Shown here: one piece after another, positions 1 through 7,495 of the stretch
Layout of the letters: every line of letters begins with the position of its first letter
Position numbering within the stretch: position 1 is the stretch's first letter
DNA from: Gaiellales bacterium
Lineage (GTDB): Bacteria > Actinomycetota > Thermoleophilia > Gaiellales > F1-60-MAGs149
Reading direction: 5' to 3'
Assembly (NCBI GenBank): GCA_030831375.1
Contig: JAURLF010000177.1
Location: 1-9,218 of the forward strand
Length of the DNA stretch: 9,218 nt
Program-made: the position numbers and the translations under genes
The notes under the pieces: model-generated
What the model was told of the DNA's origin: nothing
Database searches by the model: none
Seen by the model: only the letters and a program-made list of their open reading frames with translations

Positions 1-900
1 CCCGACTGGCGTGCGCCGGGCCTCAAGGTCGCGCTGCACGAGCACAAGGGTGGCTTCGCGTTCAACGTCGAGTCGATGCAGGGTCTCGCCAACAAGGCCA
101 AGGCCGAGGGCGTCACCATCATCGAGGGCATCAAGGTCAACGGCTTCGAGACCGACGCCTCCGGCGCCGTCACGAAGGTCGAGACCTCCGCCGGCCCGAT
201 CGAGTGCGAGCAGGTCATCATCGGTGTCGGCCCCTGGATCCCCCGCATGTGGGAGATGCTTGGCCTGTCGGACAAGCTCGACGTCCGCACGCCGACCGGC
301 GACATCCACAAGGACCAGAACATGTGGACGTTCTGGTACCTGCAGGAGGGCGAGATTGCCGTCGACCCGCTGATGCACGCGACGGCCGACGGCAAGATGC
401 CGCCCGTCCTGCACGTCGACTCCGACGCGCCGCTCTACACGGACGACGGCAAGCTCGTCACCGACGAGCTGTGGGGCAACTACTTCAAGCGCGACCGCCA
501 CGGCGTGCAGGGCGGCGCCGCCCCGATCGCGCTGACGACGGACTTCGAGCTGGACCCGTACCCCACCAGCACCGTCGACCCGGCCTTCCCGGACATGTGG
601 TGCGCGTCGCTCTCGCACTGCATGAGCCGCTTCGAGGGCTGCCGCGCCAACTACAAGGCGGCCCGCTCCGGTGGCGTCGGCTCGTTCACCGTCGACAACT
701 TCCCGGTGTTCGACTACATGCGCCCGAACGTGTACGTGATCGCGGATTCCAACCACGGCTACAAGATGATCGGCGTGGGCAAGGAGGTCGCGAACGTGGT
801 CCTCGGCGACCACTCGTCCCTGCTCTACCCGTTCCGCTACGAGCGCTTCGCCTCGGGTGACCTGCACCCGGTGTCGAACAGCCCGTACCCCTGGTCCTAG
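1..900 (+). CDS. FAD-dependent oxidoreductase, DAO (D-amino acid/sarcosine oxidase-like) family; 5' end missing
   Basis: The frame is open from the first base and stops at TAG 898-900, giving 299 visible residues; the first in-frame ATG (base 76) is internal, not the start. The N-terminal Rossmann GxGxxG dinucleotide-binding motif lies outside the window. What remains fits the DAO fold (PF01266): an AKAEGV segment around residues 32-37 followed by an alternating strand region, the second FAD-contact strand ending IIGVGPWIP (about residues 73-81), a substrate-domain insertion rich in aromatic residues, and a C-terminal FAD-contact stretch VYVIADSNHGYKMIGVGKEV at 244-263. Family members oxidise amines or amino acids such as sarcosine, dimethylglycine or D-amino acids in the cytoplasm, with reduction of FAD. 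The substrate cannot be read from this fragment. It faces the tetR gene, with a hairpin between them. I am confident of the superfamily but not of the specific reaction. Confidence 0.8.
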   Translation, partial: PDWRAPGLKVALHEHKGGFAFNVESMQGLANKAKAEGVTIIEGIKVNGFETDASGAVTKVETSAGPIECEQVIIGVGPWIPRMWEMLGLSDKLDVRTPTGDIHKDQNMWTFWYLQEGEIAVDPLMHATADGKMPPVLHVDSDAPLYTDDGKLVTDELWGNYFKRDRHGVQGGAAPIALTTDFELDPYPTSTVDPAFPDMWCASLSHCMSRFEGCRANYKAARSGGVGSFTVDNFPVFDYMRPNVYVIADSNHGYKMIGVGKEVANVVLGDHSSLLYPFRYERFASGDLHPVSNSPYPWS

Positions 901-908
901 CGCGTCCG

Positions 909-938
909 CCCCGCGTCCGCCCTCGGGCGGGCGCGGGG
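909..938. terminator. GC-rich hairpin between convergent genes, probable bidirectional terminator
   Basis: Bases 909-922 pair with 925-938 over 14 positions with a single G·T wobble (916/931). Realistically this is a 13-bp stem closed by a CTCG tetraloop. It begins nine bases after the oxidoreductase stop codon and ends 11 bases before the tetR stop on the other strand. There is no T-tract, so it would be an L-shaped or GC-only terminator of the kind often proposed in actinobacteria. A second, shorter perfect hairpin (933-939 with 943-949, loop of three) uses part of the same right arm. Termination is inferred from position and stem strength. Confidence 0.6.
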
Positions 939-949
939 CCGCGCCCCGC

Positions 950-1567
950 TCAGCGCGGCCCGAGCAGCGCCTCGAGGCCCGCCCGCCAGAGCGGATCGAT
1001 GCGCTCGCGCGGCAGGTACGGCGCCTCGTACACGGCGACCAGGCCGAGCCCCGCGTGGAAGCTCCAGTAGGCCATCACGAGGTCCTCGACCGGCAGGTCG
1101 TTCCGGACGCGCCCGCGCCGGCGCCCCTCCTCGAGGATCAGCGCGACCTGCCGGTTGGCCCCCGCGCTGAAGCCGAGGATCTCGCGCCAGAGCTCCGGGC
1201 GGGTCATGCAGTGGAGGACGATCTCGAGGTAGACGCGCTCGTCGCGCGCACGCGCATCCGTCGCCGGCAGCCAATGCGACCCGATCCGCTCGAGCTCGCC
1301 GATCGGGTCCCAGTCCGCCGGGGCGCCCGCCGGGTCCACCGGGGCGTCGACGTCGACCGGGCTGCCCTCCCACGTCGACAGGGCGACCTCGCGCAGGAGC
1401 GCGTCGCGCGTGCCGAAGGCGTGCGTGAAGGGCCGGGTCGAGCAGCCCGCGGCCTTCGCGAGCCGCCGGAACGTGCAGGCCGCGACCCCCTCGTCGGCGA
1501 TCAGGTCCCGTGCCACGACCACCAGCCGCGCCCGTCGCTCGTCCGCCGTCTCACGCCGCTCCGCCAT
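950..1567 (-). CDS. TetR/AcrR-family transcriptional regulator
   Basis: This encodes 205 residues, a typical TetR length. The N-terminal DNA-binding domain is recognisable: helix 1 around residues 10-25 (ARDLIADEGV), then the helix-turn-helix at about 31-52 (TFRRLAKAAGCST, then PFTHAFGTRDALL). In most TetR proteins the recognition helix reads roughly like GTLYxHFxxKexLL, so this is a divergent but clear version. The C-terminal ligand and dimerisation domain (about 60-205) is helical and not attributable to a ligand class. The ATG at 1565-1567 is chosen because GGAGG lies 11 bases upstream and the helix-turn-helix sits at the usual distance from the N-terminus. The gene is divergent from lhr (97-bp spacer) and convergent with the FAD oxidoreductase. 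It probably represses its own promoter, as most TetR proteins do, and perhaps lhr or a gene outside the window. Confidence 0.9.
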   Translation of the reverse strand: MAERRETADERRARLVVVARDLIADEGVAACTFRRLAKAAGCSTRPFTHAFGTRDALLREVALSTWEGSPVDVDAPVDPAGAPADWDPIGELERIGSHWLPATDARARDERVYLEIVLHCMTRPELWREILGFSAGANRQVALILEEGRRRGRVRNDLPVEDLVMAYWSFHAGLGLVAVYEAPYLPRERIDPLWRAGLEALLGPR

Positions 1568-1578
1568 CGATCCGGTCG

Positions 1579-1583
1579 CCTCC
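1579..1583 (-). promoter_or_regulatory. Shine-Dalgarno site of the tetR gene
   Basis: On the minus strand the sequence reads GGAGG, 11 bases before the ATG at 1567. It is the reason for choosing that start. The spacing is at the long end of the usual range. Confidence 0.6.
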
Positions 1584-1595
1584 GCGCCCTGCGCC

Positions 1596-1601
1596 TACGC
1601 T
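1596..1601 (+). promoter_or_regulatory. Candidate -10 element for lhr (TACGCT)
   Basis: TACGCT fits the TAnnnT pattern of sigma-70-class -10 elements and is one of the few AT-containing words in this GC-rich spacer. No good -35 hexamer is visible 16-18 bases upstream. The same word, preceded by C, occurs in the only other plus-strand promoter region of the window (upstream of the amidase). Start of transcription would be near base 1608. Assignment is by motif and position only. Confidence 0.4.
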
Positions 1602-1608
1602 GTCCCCC

Positions 1609-1614
1609 ATCGTA
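1609..1614 (-). promoter_or_regulatory. Candidate -10 element for tetR (TACGAT on the minus strand)
   Basis: The minus strand reads TACGAT, a good TAnnnT match, with a predicted start near base 1602 and a leader of about 35 bases that includes the GGAGG site. A -35 element is not convincing. The element lies seven bases from the candidate lhr -10, so the two polymerase footprints would overlap. A short palindrome, CGTACG (1611-1616), overlaps it, but I see no longer operator-like dyad. Confidence 0.35.
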
Positions 1615-1664
1615 CGTGCCGCGACCGCGCGACCCGTCTGGTGCCTTTGGAACCCACCGCCGCC

Positions 1665-4600
1665 ATGCCCATCGCCCCTGACCGCCCGACCAGCGCGCTC
1701 GGCCTCTCGCCGCTCGCCGCCGCGTGGCTCGCCGAGGCCTTCCCCGCCGGGCCGACGCCGGCGCAGGAGCGCGGCTGGCCGGCGATCGCCCGCGGCGAGA
1801 ACGTGCTCCTGTGCGCGCCGACGGGGTCCGGCAAGACTCTCGCCGCCTTCCTCGTCGGCCTCGACCGGCTCGCGGCGAACCCGGCCGAGGCGCCCGGCAC
1901 GCGGCTTCTCTACATCTCGCCGCTGAAGGCCCTCAACTACGACATCGAGCGCAACCTCCGCGGCCCCCTCGCCGGGCTGCGCGCGACCGCCGACCGGCTC
2001 GGGCTGCCCGTGCCGGAGATCACGGTCGGGGTGCGCACGGGCGACACGCCCGAGAAGGAGCGCGCGCGGCAGGCCCGCACGCCGCCGGATGTCCTGATCA
2101 CCACGCCCGAGAGCCTGTTCCTGCTGCTCACCTCCCCCACGCGGCGCGAGGCGCTGCGCACGGTGGAGGCCGTGATCGTCGACGAGGTGCACGCCGTCGC
2201 GGCCACGAAGCGCGGCAGCCACCTCGCTCTCAGCCTCGAGCGGCTCGAGCACCTGACCGGCCGTCCCGTGCAGCGGATCGCGCTGTCGGCCACCGTCGCC
2301 CCGCTCGACGAGGTCGCTCGCTTCGCCGCCGGCGACCGGCCCTGCGCGATCGTGGACGCCGGCGCGCGCCGCCCGCTCGAGCTCGAGGTCGTCGTCCCGC
2401 TCGCCGACATGGCCCGTCCCGACGGCGAGGCCGAGCCGCCCGAGCCGGTCGCGGGTGCGGGCGACTCCTCCCCCCACTCCGTCTGGCCGGCGATCTACCC
2501 GCGCCTGCTCGAGCTGATCGAGGCGCACACCACCACGCTGATCTTCGTCAACTACCGGCGCCTCGCGGAGCGCCTCGCCCTGCGCCTGAACGAGCTCGCC
2601 GAGCGCGAGGTCGCGCGCTCCCATCACGGATCGCTCGCGCGCGAGACGCGCCAGGAGGTCGAGGAGCTCCTGAAGGCCGGCGAGCTGCCGTGCCTGGTGG
2701 CCACGTCGTCGCTCGAGCTCGGCATCGACATGGGCGCGATCGACCTCGTCGTGCAGGTCGAGTCGCCCAAGAGCGTGGCCCGCGGCCTGCAGCGCGTCGG
2801 CCGCGCCGGCCACTCCGTCGACGCCACCAGCCGCGGCCTGGTCTTCCCGAAGCACCGCGGCGACCTCGTCGAGAGCGCCGTCGTCGCGGAGCGGATGCTG
2901 GCCGGCGACGTCGAGCCGATCCGGATCCCCCTCAACGCGCTCGACGTGCTCGCGCAGCAGGTCGTGTCGATGTGCGCCGTCGAGGAGTGGGCCGTCGACG
3001 ACCTCGAGCGGCTGATCCACCGCGCCGCGCCCTACCGCGAGCTGCCGCGCGCGCAGCTCGAGGGCGTGCTCGACATGCTGTCCGGCCGCTACCCGTCCGA
3101 CGAGTTCGCCGAGCTGAGGGCGCGCATCACCTGGGACCGCCTCGCCGGCACCGTCACGGGCCGCGACGGCACGCGCTCCCTCGCCGTCGCGAACGCCGGC
3201 ACGATCCCCGACCGCGGCCTGTACGGCGTGCACCTCGCCGACGGCTCGGGCCGGGTCGGCGAGCTCGACGAGGAGATGGTCTACGAGGCGCGCGCCGGAC
3301 AGGTCTTCCAGCTCGGCGCCTCGTCGTGGCGGATCGAGCGCATCACCCGCGACCGCGTCCTCGTCACCCCCGCCCCGGGCCGTCCCGGGCAGATCCCGTT
3401 CTGGCGCGGCGAGGGCGCCGGTCGCACCGTCGAGCTCGGCCGCGCGCTCGGCGCGTTCACCCGCGAGGTCGGCGGCATGCGCCGCGACGCGGCGCGCCGG
3501 CGCCTCGTCGAGCGCCACCGTCTCGACGCGCGCGCCGCCGACAACCTGCTCGCGTACCTGCGCGAGCAGCGCGAGGCGACGGGCGCCCTGCCGACGGACC
3601 GCACGATCGTCGTGGAGCGCTTCCGCGACGAGATCGGCGACTGGCGGCTGTGCGTCCTGACCCCGTTCGGGGCGCGCGTCCACGCGCCCTGGGCGCTTGC
3701 GATCGGCGCGCGGCTGCGCACGGAGCACGGCATCGACGCGCAGGCCCTGTGGTCCGACGACGGCATCATCCTGCACATCCCCGACGCGGACGACCCGCCG
3801 CCCGCCGACGTCGTCCTGCTCGACCCGGACGAGGTCGAGGACCTCGTCGTGGGCGAGCTCGCCGGCAGCGCGCTGTTCGCCGCGCGCTTCCGCGAGAACG
3901 CGGGCCGGGCGCTGCTGATCCCGCGCCGGCGTCCCGGACAGCGCACGCCGCTCTGGCAGCAGCGGCTGAAGGCGCAGGCCCTGCAGGGCGTCGCCACCCG
4001 CTACCCGGCCTTCCCGATCGTGCTCGAGACGTACCGCGAGTGCCTGCAGGACGTCTTCGACGTGCCCGGGCTGCGCGGCCTGCTCGAGGGCCTCGGCGCG
4101 CGCACCCTCGAGATCGTCGAGGTCGAGACCCCGACCGGGTCGCCGTTCGCCGCGTCGCTGCTGTTCGACTACGTCGCCCAGTACATGTACGAGGGCGACG
4201 CGCCGCCCGCGGAGCTGCGCGCCCAGGCGCTGTCGCTCGACCGCGACCTGCTGCGCGAACTGCTCGGCCAGGAGGATCTGCGCGAGCTCCTCGACGCGGA
4301 CGCGATCGCGCAGGTCGCGAGCGACCTGCGCCGTCGCCACACCGACACCCCCGACGCCCTGCTCGACCAGCTGCGCCGCCTCGGCGACCTCTCGCGCGCC
4401 GAGATCGACGACGACGCCTCCGTCGACGAGCTGGTGCGCACGCGCCGGGCGACGCCGATCCGGCTCGGCGGCGAGGAGCGGGTGATCGCCGCCGAGGACG
4501 CGGGGCGCTACCGCGACGCCACCGGCGCCCTGCCCGAGCCGGGCCTGCCGACGGCCTTCCTCGAACCCGTGCCGGACGCCCTGCACGGGATCGTGCGCCG

Positions 4601-6041
4601 CTACGCCCGCACCCACGGCCCGTTCGCCGCGGCCGCGGCGGCCGACCGGCTCGGCGTGCCCGAGCGACGGGTCCTCGACGAGCTCGAGCGCCTCGCCGCG
4701 GACGGCGCGGTCGTGCAGGGCGGCATGATGCCCGGCGGCAGCGGCCTCGAGTGGTGCGACGCCGACGTCCTGCGCCGCATCCGCCGCGCCACGCTCGCCG
4801 TCCTGCGCAGCGAGGTCGAGGCGGTGCCCGCCGAGGCGCTCGCGCGCTTCCTGCCCCGCTGGCAGCGCATCGACGAGGAGGGCGGCGGCGCGCCCGAGCG
4901 GCTGCGCGACGCCGTCCAGACCCTCGAGGGCCTGGTGCTGCCCGTCGCCGTCCTCGAGGCGGACGTGCTGCCGCGGCGCGTGCCCGGCTACCGCCCGGAC
5001 CTGCTCGACGAGCTCTGCACGAGCGGCGAGGTCGTCTGGGCCGGCGCCGGCGAGGGCCGCGTCGCCCTCTACCTGCGCGAGGACGCGCCCCTGCTCGGCC
5101 CGCCGGCCGGGGGCCTGCCCGCCGAGGGCGACGCCGTCGAGCGCGTGCGCGAGCGCCTCGGCCTCGCCCCCGCCTTCCCCGACGAGCTCGCCCGCGGCCT
5201 CGAACTCGACCCACGCGAGCTCCTCGACGCCCTCTGGGCCCTGGTCTGGGCGGGCGAGGTGACGAACGACCGCTACGCGCCGCTGCGCGGCTCCACGCGG
5301 CGCGGCGCGCCGCGCACCGGGACGGCGCCCGCGGCGCGCGCCCCGCAGGGGCGGCGGCTGTCGCGCCGGCGCGCACAGCGGCCCGTCGCCGCCGCGGCCG
5401 GGCGCTGGGCGCTCGCCGCGCCGCTCTTCGCCGGCGCCAGCGAGGCCGACCGGGCCCGCGCGCGGGCCGAGATCCTGCTGGAGCGCCACGGCGTCGTCAC
5501 CCGCCCCGCCGTTAAGGCGGAGGGCGCACCCGGCGGCTTCGCCGCCGCGTACCCCGAGCTCGCCGCCCTCGAGACGATCGGCGCGGCGCGGCGCGGCTAC
5601 TTCGTCGAGGGCCTCGGCGGCGCCCAGTTCGCGCTGCCGGGCGCGCTCGAGCGGCTGCGCGAGGCGCGCAGCACAGACGAGCCCGAGGCGCTCGTCCTCG
5701 CCGCCGCCGATCCGGCCCAGCCGTACGGCGCGTCCCTGCCATGGCCCGCGGCCGAGGGCGGCCGCCCGTCGCGCGCCGCCGGCGCGCACCTGGTGCTCGT
5801 CGACGGCGCCGCGGCGCTGCACGTCGAGCGCGGCGGCCGCACCCTGACCCCGTTCGCGGGCCTCTCCGACGGCGACGTGGCGCGCGCCCTCGCGGCGCTC
5901 GCGGCGGCCGTCCGACGCGGCATCGTGCCGCGCCTCAACGTCGAGCGCGCCGCGGGCGCCCCCGTCCTTGGCGGGCCATGGGAGGAGCGGCTCGCCGCGG
6001 CGGGCTTCCGCGCCGGGCCGCGCCGGATGGCGCTCGGCTAG
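1665..6041 (+). CDS. lhr: Lhr-family superfamily 2 ATP-dependent DNA helicase, full length
   Basis: This encodes 1,458 residues; family members run about 1,500 (E. coli 1,538, M. smegmatis 1,507). Lhr is a DNA-dependent ATPase and 3'-5' helicase linked to DNA repair. Visible motifs in order: Q-like PTPAQ 30-34; Walker A APTGSGKT 51-58; Walker B DEVH 173-176; SAT 208-210; motif V region ATSSLELGID 346-355; motif VI QRVGRAGH 376-383. After the two RecA domains come the winged-helix and beta-barrel parts of the Lhr core (GDWR with W660, APW with W676) and the DEAD-associated region ending near 870. The remaining ~590 residues form the Lhr C-terminal domain, interrupted by an Arg/Ala/Pro-rich linker at about 1210-1245. 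The open frame extends upstream into tetR on the opposite strand, but homology begins only after ATG 1665. GTG 1641 is an alternative start; neither has a Shine-Dalgarno site. The gene is not beside a Nei-type glycosylase, as is often seen in actinobacteria. Confidence 0.95.
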   Translation: MPIAPDRPTSALGLSPLAAAWLAEAFPAGPTPAQERGWPAIARGENVLLCAPTGSGKTLAAFLVGLDRLAANPAEAPGTRLLYISPLKALNYDIERNLRGPLAGLRATADRLGLPVPEITVGVRTGDTPEKERARQARTPPDVLITTPESLFLLLTSPTRREALRTVEAVIVDEVHAVAATKRGSHLALSLERLEHLTGRPVQRIALSATVAPLDEVARFAAGDRPCAIVDAGARRPLELEVVVPLADMARPDGEAEPPEPVAGAGDSSPHSVWPAIYPRLLELIEAHTTTLIFVNYRRLAERLALRLNELAEREVARSHHGSLARETRQEVEELLKAGELPCLVATSSLELGIDMGAIDLVVQVESPKSVARGLQRVGRAGHSVDATSRGLVFPKHRGDLVESAVVAERMLAGDVEPIRIPLNALDVLAQQVVSMCAVEEWAVDDLERLIHRAAPYRELPRAQLEGVLDMLSGRYPSDEFAELRARITWDRLAGTVTGRDGTRSLAVANAGTIPDRGLYGVHLADGSGRVGELDEEMVYEARAGQVFQLGASSWRIERITRDRVLVTPAPGRPGQIPFWRGEGAGRTVELGRALGAFTREVGGMRRDAARRRLVERHRLDARAADNLLAYLREQREATGALPTDRTIVVERFRDEIGDWRLCVLTPFGARVHAPWALAIGARLRTEHGIDAQALWSDDGIILHIPDADDPPPADVVLLDPDEVEDLVVGELAGSALFAARFRENAGRALLIPRRRPGQRTPLWQQRLKAQALQGVATRYPAFPIVLETYRECLQDVFDVPGLRGLLEGLGARTLEIVEVETPTGSPFAASLLFDYVAQYMYEGDAPPAELRAQALSLDRDLLRELLGQEDLRELLDADAIAQVASDLRRRHTDTPDALLDQLRRLGDLSRAEIDDDASVDELVRTRRATPIRLGGEERVIAAEDAGRYRDATGALPEPGLPTAFLEPVPDALHGIVRRYARTHGPFAAAAAADRLGVPERRVLDELERLAADGAVVQGGMMPGGSGLEWCDADVLRRIRRATLAVLRSEVEAVPAEALARFLPRWQRIDEEGGGAPERLRDAVQTLEGLVLPVAVLEADVLPRRVPGYRPDLLDELCTSGEVVWAGAGEGRVALYLREDAPLLGPPAGGLPAEGDAVERVRERLGLAPAFPDELARGLELDPRELLDALWALVWAGEVTNDRYAPLRGSTRRGAPRTGTAPAARAPQGRRLSRRRAQRPVAAAAGRWALAAPLFAGASEADRARARAEILLERHGVVTRPAVKAEGAPGGFAAAYPELAALETIGAARRGYFVEGLGGAQFALPGALERLREARSTDEPEALVLAAADPAQPYGASLPWPAAEGGRPSRAAGAHLVLVDGAAALHVERGGRTLTPFAGLSDGDVARALAALAAAVRRGIVPRLNVERAAGAPVLGGPWEERLAAAGFRAGPRRMALG

Positions 6042-6051
6042 CAGCGGCCGC

Positions 6052-6057
6052 TACGCT
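6052..6057 (+). promoter_or_regulatory. Candidate -10 element for the amidase gene (TACGCT)
   Basis: In the 53-bp spacer after lhr, CTACGCT begins 10 bases past the stop codon, and TACGCT would place a transcription start near base 6064. It is identical to the candidate lhr -10, and a 12-base word (CGTGCCGCGACC) also follows in both leaders (1615-1626 and 6078-6089). A 10-base palindrome AGCGGCCGCT (6043-6052) overlaps its first base. The amidase may thus have its own promoter as well as read-through from lhr. No clear -35 is visible. Confidence 0.35.
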
Positions 6058-6094
6058 CCCGCCTCTGGCGCGCAACCCGTGCCGCGACCCCGCG

Positions 6095-7495
6095 ATGGCC
6101 GATGACCTGCACCGCATCAGCGCGACAGGGCTGCTCGACCGATACGGCTCGGGCGAGCTCTCGCCCGTGGACGCCGTGAGTGCGAGCCTCGACCGCATCG
6201 ATGCGATCGACGGCACCTGCAACGGCTTCTGCATCGTCTCGGACACCGCGCTGGACGAGGCCCGCGCCTCGGAGGCGCGCTGGCGCGCCGGCCGCCCGCT
6301 GGGACCACTCGACGGCGTGCCGACCTCGATCAAGGACATCCTGCTGACCCGGGGCTGGCCGACCCTGCGCGGCTCGCGCGCGATCGACCCCGCGGGGCCC
6401 TGGGAGGACGACGCCCCCGCGGTCCAGCGGCTGCGGGAGGCCGGCGCGATCCTTGTCGGCAAGACGACCACCCCCGAGTTCGGCTGGAAGGGGATGACCG
6501 ACAGCCCGCTGACCGGCATCACCCGCAACCCCTGGAACCCGTCGAGGACGGCGGGCGGCTCCTCCGGCGGCGCGGCGGTGGCCGCCGCCTGCGGGATGGC
6601 GGCCCTCAACATCGGCACGGACGGGGGCGGCTCGATCCGCATGCCCGCAGGCTTCTGCGGGATCGTCGGGCTCAAGCCGACCTTCGGCGTCGTGCCGGCG
6701 TGGCCGCTGTCGGCGTTCGGGACGGTCGCGCACCTCGGGCCGATGACCCGCACGGTCGCCGACGCGGCGCTGATGCTGGATGTGATCGCCGCGTCCGACC
6801 ACCGCGACTGGCACGCCGTGCCCGTGCGGATCGACGCCTGCCATGGGCTCGAGGGCGGCGTCCAGGGCCTGCGCATCGCCTACTCCGCGACGCTCGGCTA
6901 CGCCGACGTGGACCCCGAGGTCGCGGCGCTCGTGGCCCGCGCGGCCGCCGCCTTCGAGGAGCTCGGCGCTCACGTCGAGCAGGTGGACCCCGGCTTCGAG
7001 GACCCCGACGCGACGTTCCGGCGGCACTGGTTCCCGTCGGCCGCCTACGCCGTCGCCCAGGTGCCCGACGAGCGCCGCGCGGCGATGGACCCGGGCCTCT
7101 TGGAGATCGCCGAGCAGGGCGCGGCGATGACGCTGCAGGACCACCTCGCGGCGGTGCAGGCCCGCGGGGCGCTCGGGCTCCTGATGAACCGCTTCCACGA
7201 GACGTACGACCTGCTGCTCACGCCGACGCTGCCGATCCCGGCCTTCGCCGCCGTCCCGGCCGAGCGGCCTGCGAGCTTCCCGACGGACGCGAACTGGACG
7301 CGCTGGACGCCCTTCACGTACCCCTTCAACCTGACGCAGCAGCCGGCCGCCAGCGTGCCCTGCGGGCTGACATCGGACGGCCTGCCCGTCGGGCTGCAGA
7401 TCGTCGGGCCGAAGTTCGCCGACGCCCTCGTCCTGCGCGCCGCCCGCGCCTACGAGCGAGCTCACCCCGCCCCGCTGCCGCAGCTCCCGGGCTAG
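6095..7495 (+). CDS. Amidase-signature-family hydrolase
   Basis: This encodes 466 residues, a normal length for the family. The Ser-cisSer-Lys catalytic triad is intact: K80 in GVPTSIKD, S156 as the first serine of GGSSGG, and nucleophile S180 in TDGGGSIRMPAG; the 24-residue gap between the serines matches known members (MAE2, FAAH). The conserved GLKPTFG follows shortly after, and the C-terminal DLLLTPTLP and GLPVGLQIVGP segments are also present. Such enzymes hydrolyse carboxamides to acid and ammonia or amine in the cytoplasm. GatA of the Glu-tRNA(Gln) amidotransferase shares this fold, but there is no gatC or gatB nearby, so a free-standing amidase is more likely. The substrate is unknown. 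ATG 6095 is chosen because family homology begins within about 10 residues; there is no Shine-Dalgarno site, and the leader runs CGCGACCCCGCG into the start. The 3' end overlaps tag by four bases. Confidence 0.92.
   Translation: MADDLHRISATGLLDRYGSGELSPVDAVSASLDRIDAIDGTCNGFCIVSDTALDEARASEARWRAGRPLGPLDGVPTSIKDILLTRGWPTLRGSRAIDPAGPWEDDAPAVQRLREAGAILVGKTTTPEFGWKGMTDSPLTGITRNPWNPSRTAGGSSGGAAVAAACGMAALNIGTDGGGSIRMPAGFCGIVGLKPTFGVVPAWPLSAFGTVAHLGPMTRTVADAALMLDVIAASDHRDWHAVPVRIDACHGLEGGVQGLRIAYSATLGYADVDPEVAALVARAAAAFEELGAHVEQVDPGFEDPDATFRRHWFPSAAYAVAQVPDERRAAMDPGLLEIAEQGAAMTLQDHLAAVQARGALGLLMNRFHETYDLLLTPTLPIPAFAAVPAERPASFPTDANWTRWTPFTYPFNLTQQPAASVPCGLTSDGLPVGLQIVGPKFADALVLRAARAYERAHPAPLPQLPG

Noticed and set aside
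1410..1664. Upstream extension of the lhr reading frame over the tetR start
   Set aside because: The extension lies opposite the tetR helix-turn-helix codons, encodes Arg/Ala/Ser-rich sequence unlike Lhr N-termini, and helicase homology begins only after base 1665.
857..1681. A 274-codon plus-strand frame across the oxidoreductase end and antisense to tetR
   Set aside because: It overlaps two genes with clear homology and its product is Arg/Pro/Ala-rich without domains.
5290..5400. Arg/Ala/Pro-rich tract in Lhr as a possible frameshift or novel domain
   Set aside because: Recognisable Lhr sequence resumes in the same frame (GRWALAAPLF), and basic linkers at this place in the C-terminal domain are normal for actinobacterial Lhr proteins.
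1724..5515. A 1,263-codon plus-strand frame overlapping lhr
   Set aside because: It is almost entirely Arg/Ala/Pro, as expected from a shifted reading of GC-rich codons, and lhr has all helicase motifs in its own frame.
1551..5822. A 1,423-codon open frame on the minus strand, antisense to almost all of lhr
   Set aside because: Its translation is low-complexity Arg/Ala/Gly/Asp-rich with no recognisable domain, and it mirrors lhr codon positions. With extreme GC at third positions, stop codons are rare in antisense frames, so length alone is not evidence.
5741..6094. Upstream extension of the amidase reading frame into the 3' end of lhr
   Set aside because: The extra residues are Arg/Gly-rich shadow of lhr. 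Amidase homology begins just after ATG 6095.
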